From Excoecaria cochinchinensis (lineage: Eukaryota; Streptophyta; Magnoliopsida; Malpighiales; Euphorbiaceae): a stretch of DNA of 64,000 nt. A program made the position numbers and the translations under genes. A model generated the notes under the pieces. The model ran no database searches and was not told where the DNA came from. It worked only from the letters and a program-made list of their open reading frames with translations. Where the stretch lies: NCBI GenBank assembly GCA_947683425.1, contig CANTUQ010000009.1, positions 10,865,001-10,929,000 of the forward strand, written 5' to 3'. Shown one piece after another: positions 9,641 to 18,026 of the stretch (position 1 is the stretch's first letter; every line of letters starts with the position of its first letter).

Positions 9641-11019
9641 CTAAGTCCTGCTGCTGCTCTCGCCGACCAGATGCTTGAGCCCTCGAGTCCTATTATCAGA
9701 TGATGGACTAAGGATCCACTTCTTGTACTCACTAGTTGAAGACACAGAATGATTGCCGAACCTCGGGATAACAGTCTTCACTGGTAGTCTGCCCCATAGC
9801 TCATAATACCGAGAAGCAAACGCAGCCGAGAGAGCTCCTCCCCAGAAAGACAAGGGAACCCTCACTACATCCTGGGTCGTCCCGAGCTGGCGTGTACATC
9901 GAGAGGTGATGTAGAAGGTGGCCTGACGGAGGCCGCAGAGGGGAACACATCCCGATGGCCCATCAATGACCACATGAGACAGTGGGAGCCAGGCAGACGT
10001 AAAGCTGATGTCGTCATCTGACAGCTCGCCAAATCTGGTAATGCCTTCACTAGTAGTGGCACACCCATGAAGTCATCAACGTGGCAGAAAATGGCTCAGC
10101 GAGTACTGTGGAGTAACTAGAGGGGGTGGCTCAGATAGCATCTTCAGTTTCTCTTGCAGCCAGATCTATTAAAAAAAATAATAATAAATAAATAAAAAAA
10201 AGAGAGAAAAAAGAAAAAAAAGAAGAGAAAAAGAAAGAAGAGAAGAAAGAAAAGCCGCTGGAGTAAGTAGGGTTTACTTCAGGCAAAAAAATAAGGCACA
10301 GGGTCGTGTGAAAATCCGAAAGGACGCACCTCCCGCTAAGAAAAGCTAGTGTGAAAATCCATAAGGGACGCACTACCTTTAAAATAATGACGTACCTGGA
10401 GCAATAACGGGCTGCCGGTGAAGGTTGTTGTGGATCCAGAGCTCACAGCGTCCAAGCCCAGAATGGTTTCAGCCAGAATGAGTGGTAGGGGTGATAATCC
10501 CAGATAAAAGTCGCCCAAGACTCCGAGCAGGCGAGAGTCACCTGTCAAACCCCCTGGAACAACAGTAAGGAAGTTCACCATGCAAAACAAGAATATGATG
10601 CTTACCCGATAGGTGGGGATGTCGGTGAACTGATCCAGAGCCTCGATCAGTGGCCCTAGAGCAAAGGAAGAGCCCGGAGGAATCAGCTGGACGGCCTCAG
10701 AAGAAGGTATGCCCAGGGCCATGGCTATGTCCCGGGTCTGGAATAGGCCGTAGTGGGGGACGCAAGGTAGAGTGCTAGGAGGGAACCAAGCTCCCATAAT
10801 GGTAGCTAACTCTTTGGGCAAGGGACACAGTTCCTGGTAGGTGAATCGGAAAACATGAAACCAGGGGTTCCAGAAGTGGGTCGCCGCCAGGAGGAGGTTC
10901 TGGTCGACTTTCACCCGGCACAGGTATTTCAGCCCGGACAGAGAGGAAAGGGCGCCCTCTTCCCAAGTGTGTTTGTCATCTAAGATACGGTGCATCCTTT
11001 GGGCTAGGGAGGAAGACAT
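9641..11019 (-). pseudogene. Antisense extra gene of E1 (DUF7745 / plant-mobile-domain-like), two exons
   Basis: Coded against the element. Exon 1 runs from an ATG at 11019 to 10396 (208 codons); exon 2 runs from 10165 to a stop at 9641. Exon 1 has the FWNPWFHVFRF..ELCPLPKELA pattern I associate with plant DUF7745 or plant-mobile-domain proteins; exon 2 opens with IWLQEKL and later has CGLRQATFY, also typical of that group. A 230-bp intron with a CAG/GTACGT donor and AG acceptor joins the exons in phase 0, and exon 2 length (525 nt) fits. Two adjacent TGA codons at 10078-10073 break exon 2. Antisense extra ORFs are known in Tat elements; function unknown. A TATA box lies 70 bp upstream of the start. 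Family assignment is from memory of patterns. Confidence 0.65.
10166..10395 (-). other. Predicted intron of the antisense gene
   Basis: Donor GTACGT after CAG (10396) and acceptor TTTTTAATAG before 10165, preceded by a very long T-rich tract (on the + strand, the A/G-rich 10170-10250). It is 230 bp. Coding sequence of the same family lies on both sides in one phase. Much of the sequence is conserved in the matching place of E5 (35840-36085), E6 (41966-42230) and E7 (57225-57415). Confidence 0.6.
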
Positions 11020-11083
11020 TTTGAGAAATATGAAAGGCTCAAGGTGTTGGAAGATGAAGAGACTCAAGAAGAGCAAAAATTTT

Positions 11084-11340
11084 GTAAGATTTTATAAGGA
11101 AGTGTCACCGACGGCCTACCCGTCTCTCCACAGAGACGGCCTGCCCGCCTGTGCAAAGGGATGGCCTGCCCGTCGGTATAGATCCACCTGGCAGACTCAT
11201 AGGTCAGCATTGCATTCATCACGCGCATTAAATCGCATTTATTGCATGACAGACGGCCAGACCGTCGGTCGCTTCTACAAATGCCCAGCCCGTCGGTCAC
11301 GAAATTCTATATAAGGGCGAGTGACAGACGGTGCAAACGC
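11084..11340. promoter_or_regulatory. Divergent promoter region of the E1 cargo genes
   Basis: TATAAAAT on the minus strand (11089-11096) lies 70 bp before the antisense ATG. TATATAAG on the plus strand (11308-11315) lies before the sense gene. Between them are GACGG-centred motifs, most with a matching CCGTC arm: 11110-11124, 11135-11149 (imperfect), 11160-11174 (imperfect), 11252-11266, plus a CCGTCGGTCA at 11290-11299. The same interrupted palindrome is in the E1 LTR at 18217-18239. The boxes and motifs are seen; the promoter role is inferred. Confidence 0.55.
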
Positions 11341-11508
11341 TGCTGTCCCTTTCTTCTTCCTCTCCCAAACCGTTTTTTTTAGCATTTTTTAGTGTTTTTT
11401 CAAGCATTCTTCATTTTTTTGGGATTTCTTCATAATTTCGCATCATTTACTCACTGGGCGCTTTGGTGTTTATATTTTCTTCAGTTTCTACACTTCTCGC
11501 GACTACAA

Positions 11509-12222
11509 GTAAGTAAATAATTACTTTTTTTCTTGAATTTAATTTAATTTATTAATTAATTTCTTCTTCTTTCAACTTTAGAAATGTTTAGAAAATTCCA
11601 AATGCCTTGGGAATTTAGGGGGAATGCTGCCCATTTTCTTTATTATCTTTATTCTAGTGCAATTAAACCCGTTTCTTTTTTTTTGCATGATCACATAGAA
11701 ATAGAATTTTTCTATGACTTTGGTGCTTTAGAAATAGACCGTCTTTAGCGCACTATTCTGTATATATATTGCTTGCGAGGCCTGAGGCCATTGTGTTGTG
11801 TTGATGGGGACACACTCTTGCCGGGGTGCCTCCCATTTACATGCGTATATTATTGTTGAGGCCTGAGGCCTGTGTTGTTGCCTTTTCATGCAGGAGGTCG
11901 GGCATACCCCTGCCGGGGTGCTGCCCAATTTTTCATTTATTCTGGAATTGAATATTTTCACGCGTAATGCATGCCTCGGGACCTAAAAAGCCCATTTCCT
12001 TTACTCGTTTCAAATTATTTGTATGCTAATTGCATATTGTTTTTGCCTTGATATGTGCAAAGCACGTGGGCAACCTTTGCCCTTTTCATTTATTATCATT
12101 ATTTTATCTTGTTTTGGGTCGCCATTGCCCTGGTGAGGCCTAAATCGGCCTTCGCCTGGAAAATAAGTCTGATGATATTTATTTTGTTAAATTTTCGCTG
12201 TCTAATTTCTTTTCCTTTGCAG
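11509..12222 (+). other. Predicted 5' leader intron of the sense cargo gene
   Basis: Starts with a full GTAAGT at 11509-11514 and ends with TTCTTTTCCTTTGCAG at 12222, one base before the ATG at 12224. It is AT-rich, 714 bp, with a CTAAT branch-like box near 12202. Around 11776-11930 it holds an imperfect duplication built on GAGGCCTGAGGCC and GCCGGGGTGC. With the TATA box at 11308 this gives a short first exon of about 170 bp. Confidence 0.5.
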
Positions 12223-12223
12223 G

Positions 12224-14197
12224 ATGCCTCCTAGACGTAGAGTAACGCAGGCCCAGCCCGAGCTTGTAGCTCCGGATTGGATGGATGACGAGTCAGCTCA
12301 GAGGTACAGAGCATTGGCTCAGGTAGAGCTTCGGGCCAATCGCTTTGTGTCCAGACCGTTCCTAGAAGCCCTAGGGTTGGCCCCAGAGTTCGATTTACTT
12401 GCCGAGGGTGCTGGTTGGACAGAGTTCCTTGAGCCCTCCTCCCAGACTTTTCTAGAGGTTACTCGCTAGGTCCTGGCCACTCTCCGCTATGCCGGTTTTC
12501 AGAGTACAGATACCGACCCAGGGGTGGTTCAGTTTTGGTTCGACGGCGACCACTTCAGTATCACTAGGCAGAGATTTGCACAGGCCATGGGGCTCCCTAC
12601 AGAGGAGGGGGTCAAGATCCCGCAGCGAGCTGTTAGACACGCCCATTGGGCGGCTATTGCCCTACCGGGAGTGCTGTACGATCATGATACAGCGAAGAGC
12701 ACCGTACTGGTGTCTCAGGCACTTCGGTATTTGCACAGAGTGCTATCCAGTTCGTACCTCGGTCGAGCTGGTAATCCAGGGTTGCTTAACGCGGCCGAGA
12801 TCTGGAGCCTCTGGGCCATGGTGGCAGGCCAGCGTCTCAACATTAGCCACAAGATCTTGGCCAACTTGACCAGAGTCGGCAGAGGATTGACGCCGGTAGT
12901 GATAGTAGGAGGAGTTATCACCCGGTTACTTTTGAGGTTGGGGGTTAACCCTGAGAGGTTGAGAGGACCCTTGCCGGAGGGGATCCATGTAGACGCCGCA
13001 GCGGCAGTACAGATGGGGATGATCTCCCCGATTTCGGGCCAGGCAGAGGCCTACAGGGTGCTGACCATTCATGAGACCCGGCAGATGTTCTCACTCCCAC
13101 CCTTGGGTGCAGACCCAGACCACCCAGAGCACCCGGAGGAGCAGCCTCCACAGCCCGAGCCGCAGCCAGAGCCCCAGCCTCAGCCCGAGCCTCAGCCAGA
13201 GCATCAGCCTCTTCAGCCACAGACTGTGCCACCACCACAGCAGCAGGAGCAGCCCAGGACTCCCTCGGACTTGGACTTCGAGTTCACGATGGACGACCTC
13301 TTTGCCGCTTCACCGGCATCCAGAGCGCCGACTCCAGCCCCATCACCGAGTGCCAGGGTACAGAGGTTTATCCATGGGTCCTCCGAGAGATACCACTCCA
13401 CCTCCTCGGCACCATCGCCAGAGCCAGCACCGCAGCAGCCTGCGCAGCCTAACTTCTCTCAGCTCCTCACGTCCATGTTTACAGCCTTAGAGCGGCAGCA
13501 GGATGAGAGGGACAGGGCTATTCACGAGAGGTTGGATCGCCAGTAGGATGCCATTCAGGAGCAGTCCCAGTCGGTGGAGCGCTTAGCTCAGGAGCAGGCT
13601 GGCTACATCGGGCATATGACCCGGGAGCAGGCTCGAGCCTTGGATGTTTTCAGGGATGAGCAGGCTCGGGCCTTAGGGGCCTTCAGAGGTGAGCTATTGA
13701 GGCTGATCGAGCAGATTGCTCAGGGCCAGGGGGAGTTGAGGCAGCAGCTCGCTCATGATTTGAGGACGTCACAGGACCAGGCGTCTTAAAGGGTTGACAT
13801 GACCCTGCAGATGATTGATAAGTCACTCGACTCTCTGAGATCCCGCGTCCAGGCAATAGAGGGGATCCTCCCACCTTTGTCTCAGACCATGAGAGAGTTC
13901 AGAGAGCAGACAGAGCAGAGCCTAGAGCAGAGGAGAAAGGCCGCCAGTGAGCAGACCATTCAGTTGAGCCAAGCCTTCAAGAAGCTAGGAGACAAGGTTT
14001 CTGAGACCTTAGGGTTTATGAGCACCTGTACCTAGCCCTTCTTGGATGGCTACGCTCAGATCCGGTTTAGGCGGGCCCATGATCACGAGGCAAGACCCTC
14101 CACGGCTCAGCCAGCTCCACCTCCACCTCCGCCCGGGACCGTGCACATATCAGATGACGAGGATCCCGATGAGCCCTCCGACTACACGCCTCTCTGA
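12224..14197 (+). pseudogene. ATHILA ORF-1-like gene in the 3' region of E1
   Basis: A single reading frame of 658 codons, starting GATGCCTCC right after a splice-acceptor-like site and ending with TGA at 14195-14197. Four in-frame stops break it: TAG 12467, TAG 13544, TAA 13787, TAG 14033. The first 240 residues have the pattern I know from ATHILA ORF-1 (Pfam PF03078): a W..FL stretch, F.ITRQRFAQAMGLP, ALRYLHR..S..LGR, IWSLWAMVAG, then VIVGGVITRLLLRLGV. A Pro/Gln/Glu-rich linker follows (13120-13260), then a long heptad-rich, probably coiled-coil region (13480-14020) and an acidic tail. No signal peptide or membrane segment, so it is not an envelope gene. Function of the family is unknown. 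Confidence 0.7.
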
Positions 14198-14626
14198 TCT
14201 TCAGGGAGTTATTTTTGTATCTGTTGTACATTTTCATTTTATATATGCACTGTACAAAAATGACATTTCTAGTGAAAACTTTTGTTTCATTATTGCATGA
14301 TCATTCGATTGTTAATTGTTTAATCACATCACAGAAAGTGTATGTTCTCATATTTACTTATGTGTCAATGAAAATGACAATATAACAAAAACGAAAACAA
14401 AAATGATGAATAATAACTCAAATAAGAAAAAATGAAAAATGAAACATGGCATAGCAAATAAAGCAAGATCACGCCATCAATAGACGGGTTAAAAGATGAC
14501 CACTCAAACGTGAACTAACAAAATCTTTCATCACACAGGTACAGAGAAATACCGATCTGAACATAGACATCGATTAAAAAGATCCCTTTTGGGACAAGGA
14601 ACCCGGCGGGGTCTCCTCTTCTTCAA
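14198..14626 (+). other. E1 3' untranslated segment
   Basis: AT-rich, no gene. It begins with the likely 3' end of the ORF-1 gene (T-rich 14205-14300) and leads into the tandem repeat. Confidence 0.5.
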
Positions 14627-15240
14627 ATCGAGACTGTGGCCAAAGCATGCTGCATCTCACATATCGAAGCTGTGGTCAAAGCATACCGCACTTCACCAGA
14701 TCGAGACTGTAGCCAAAGCATGCTGCATCTCACAGATCGAGGCTGTGGTCAAAGCATACCGCACTTCACCAGATCGAGACTATAGCCAAAGCATGCTGCA
14801 TCTCACAGATCGAAGCTGTGGTCAAAGCATACCGCACTTCACCATATCGAGACTGTGGCCAAAGCATGCCGCATCTCACAGATCGAAGCTGTGGTCAAAG
14901 CAAACCGCACTTCACCAGATCGAGACTGTGGCCAAAGCATGCCGCATCTCACAGATCGAAGTTATGGTCAAAGCATACCGCACTTCACCAGATCGAGACT
15001 GTATCCAAAGCATGCTGCATCTCACAGATCGAAGCTGTGGTCAAAGCATACCGCACTTCACCAGATCGAGACTGTAGCCAAAGCATGTTGCATCTCACAG
15101 ATCGAAGCTGTGGTCAAAGCATACCGCACTTCACCAGATCGAGACTGTAGCCAGAGCATGTTGCATCTCACAGATCGGAGCTGTGGTCAAAGGATACTGC
15201 ACCTCACCAGATCGAGACTGTAGCAAAAGCATGTTGCGTC
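14627..15240 (+). repeat. 73-bp tandem repeat in the E1 3' UTR
   Basis: ATCGAGACTG starts at 14627, 14700, 14773, 14846, 14919, 14992, 15065, 15138 and 15211: eight exact 73-bp steps. Each unit is two related 36/37-bp halves (ATCGAGACTGT..CCAAAGCATGC and ATCGAAGCTGTGGTCAAAGCATAC). All three plus frames are free of stops over most of the array, which produces overlapping spurious ORFs. Confidence 0.95.
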
Positions 15241-15354
15241 TCGCCGAGCCCTACAGGTCGAGATGAGACCGATGGGAGTATCTTTGCATCGCCGAATAGA
15301 TCAAGATGAGGTCTAACCGACATAAGGCACGGAGGGTGAAAAGCCGTCGCAGGT

Positions 15355-15359
15355 ACGCT
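15355..15359. repeat. Left target duplication of S1 (ACGCT)
   Basis: ACGCT here, ATGCT at 17949-17953: one CpG-to-TpG change between copies. Confidence 0.75.
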
Positions 15360-17948
15360 TGTGACACCCCATCCGCCACCCCCGTTGGAAGGGCAACGGC
15401 GGGCGCGCCACACGACGCTCACTCGCGACGCGACGGAACAATCAGCGGAAGCATACATGCGCTAAGCGGAAGCATTCACAACCAATAAGAGAAATTATAG
15501 AAAATATACCACATTGCCATTAAAAATAGAATTCAAAAACTATAATCAATAGCTCACAATATTTCATTAAAGATTCTTTTCAAAAATTTACATAAGCCAC
15601 TAAACAAGAGAATACATATACAAAACGAATTACAGGAGAAGACAAAATAAATAACTCGACTCCTATATGGCCAGCCTGCAGATGCGCGACACGAGCATCT
15701 CCCAAAAATCCTTCACGCTACCTGCACGGGATAAAAGCCCGTGCTAAGCGATAACACTTAGTGGGGAGAAACAAACACAACAGAGCACTATACACGAAAA
15801 CATGCACTAATATTCATAAAACAATAAGAATCAGAGTACAGATATATAAATATATAATCAGGATAAATAGTACATAACACTGAATCAATACACTACTCAG
15901 AGTCACACAATAATCAGAACACTTCGCTAAGCCAATACCAAACAGTTCACACAATAGCCTGAAATCAATGGTGGAGGATACGGGAACACGGCACGGGAGA
16001 CCGAAGTCTCAAAAACACTTTAATACCCGAAGGTAGCACGGGAGACCGGAGTCTCAAAACATTTATCACTACACGAAAATGACCATCTCGGGGGTCAACC
16101 GCTTCGCCCAAACGGGGCGGACAGAATAGCTGTAAACTAACCCTTCTTAAGCATGCTTAATTATCCTATACCTTGACACTTCAGGCTCGACAACACACTC
16201 TCACATGACATTAGACAAACAAGACAATGTTCAAATTGTAACACCATTTATAAAAGCTGATCAACTGAAAGATGCAAAAGATGAATACAAAACCCAGAAT
16301 ACATGGTATCACGCGCTAAAAATCATAAATAAACATTCATAAAACACGCATAACAGAAAGGATTTTATTGCAAAACAGGGTAGGTCACGGTGGTAATCAG
16401 ATTGGTTGCCACCGTGACATACCAGAGATCCTTGGCAGAAAGCAAGTCTAGGGTACCTCACGGTGGTAACCAAAATGGTTGTCACCGTGACATACCAAGC
16501 AGTCAGACAGAATCAAAAGTTTGGATACCTCACGGTGGTAACAAGATTGGTTGCCACCGTGACATACCAAAGCAGCCAGACAGAATCAAAAGTTTGGATA
16601 CCTCACGGTGGTAACAAGATTGGTTGCCACCGTGACATACCAAAGCAGCCAGACAGAATCAAAAGTTTGGATACCTCACGGTGGTAACAAGATGGGTTGC
16701 CACCGTGACATACCAAACTTCACGGCAAAATGCATCTAGTTCGTGGCTCACGGTGGTAACAAGATTGGTTGCCACCGTGACCCATGCCCAGATGGGATTC
16801 CTCAGGGCAATTTCCAGGTCTTTCAAGCCAAAATCTCACAATCTTCACTTCAATCAAGCAATTTCACACTCCAATAACAATAGGAACTCAATCCAAACAT
16901 CAAAGAATCATATCATCAATAAATCTTACTCATGAATTCTAAGAGCAACATCACTACATAAAAGCATAAAATGAGTTCTAAACTCCACAAGCTAAACTCA
17001 ACCAAATACCAACCCATGGCATATAAACCATATAAACATAACACAATCAACAACTTCCAGAATATCTCATAAACACATAATTTTACACACATTCACAATT
17101 AGGCAAAATCCCAAACAAACACTCAAGAATACACTCCCAAACCTAGAAAACGAAGCTTCGAACCGAGTTCCTCACGAATCCACTATATCCTTGCCCTTGC
17201 TCTTCCTTCTCTCTTCCGATTCTTGCACAAAAACCCAGCCACAAACACTTAAATCGAAACCAAACACAAACCAAAAACCAATCCAAAGAACACTAATTAA
17301 ATAAGGGAACCTCAATCCGAACTCAAACACTTACCTTCAACACTTCCAGCTCAAACCTTCAAAGATCCCACCTCAAGACTTAAGAAAACACAAGAAGAAA
17401 GAGATGAGAGCAGCAAAAATGGAAGAAGGAGAGAGAGGAGGACGGAAATGAAGAGGAGAAGGAAGAAATGAGCTAGCTTCCACGGGAAGCTAGGCAATTT
17501 CTGCCCTTCCCTTCTCTCTCTCTTACTTTACATTAATTGCTCACCAACTCAAGCCACTTGTCACAATCTTAGGGAATCAATCAATCCATCTTAATTCATC
17601 CACTCTTGGCACCATACACTAACCACACACCAGCCTAATTACACAATTATCTTCTAATGTACCAAACACAACCCACACCTTATAATTTCCAATAAATCCA
17701 CTTTACATCCTTGGCACCATGCCCACAAACCACACAAAAAAATAGCCCTTAAACCACTAACACCCTACAACCATACACTACAAACATACACTAATATTTT
17801 CTTTCACTTCACTTAACACTTAATTAATTAGTTCCTTTAACACAAAATTCTTAAATGTCCAAAATTCTTCTTACCCAAATTACGAAAATACCCTCACTTA
17901 TCCGACTTAAAGCACAGATTCCGACCAGGCCCTATTTGGGTTGTTACA
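15360..17948 (-). mobile_element. S1: solo LTR of a Tekay-like element, reversed
   Basis: 2589 bp, TG at 15360 and CA at 17948, with no interior. Read on the minus strand it ends with GCGCCCGCCG..GGGGTGTCACA, like E2, and contains the GCTAAGCG/CACTTAGTGGGG block (about 15730-15765) that E4 LTRs have at 23035-23065. It therefore belongs to the same broad family as E4, E2 and S2. The single mismatch in its target duplication and the complete loss of the interior show that it is older than E2. Confidence 0.88.
16386..16800 (-). repeat. Array of six hairpin-forming 72-73-bp repeats inside S1
   Basis: CACGGTGGTAA occurs at 16386, 16459, 16531, 16604, 16677 and 16749. In each unit TCACGGTGG is followed about 14 nt later by its complement CCACCGTGA, so each can fold as a hairpin. 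Confidence 0.92.
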
Positions 17949-18010
17949 ATGCTTCCTTCCTAACCTTCTCTGAGTTTTGGCTTATCTAGGCGCTTGTGCA
18001 CTAGCTACTC

Positions 18011-18026
18011 AAACACTGGGGGCAAC
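18011..18026 (+). other. E1 polypurine tract
   Basis: AAACACTGGGGGCAAC immediately before the LTR. E6 has the same TGGGGGCAAC next to its 3' LTR (reverse strand, 40817-40830). Confidence 0.75.

Noticed and set aside
12224..14197. Envelope-like gene in the classical env position
   Set aside because: No signal peptide, transmembrane segment or fusion-like region; the pattern fits ATHILA ORF-1 instead.
14589..15223. Three overlapping plus-strand ORFs of 110-162 codons
   Set aside because: Products of the 73-bp tandem repeat in its three frames.
16386..16800. Regular hairpin repeats resembling a CRISPR array
   Set aside because: The sequence between hairpins is itself repeated, not unique spacers, and it lies inside a plant solo LTR.
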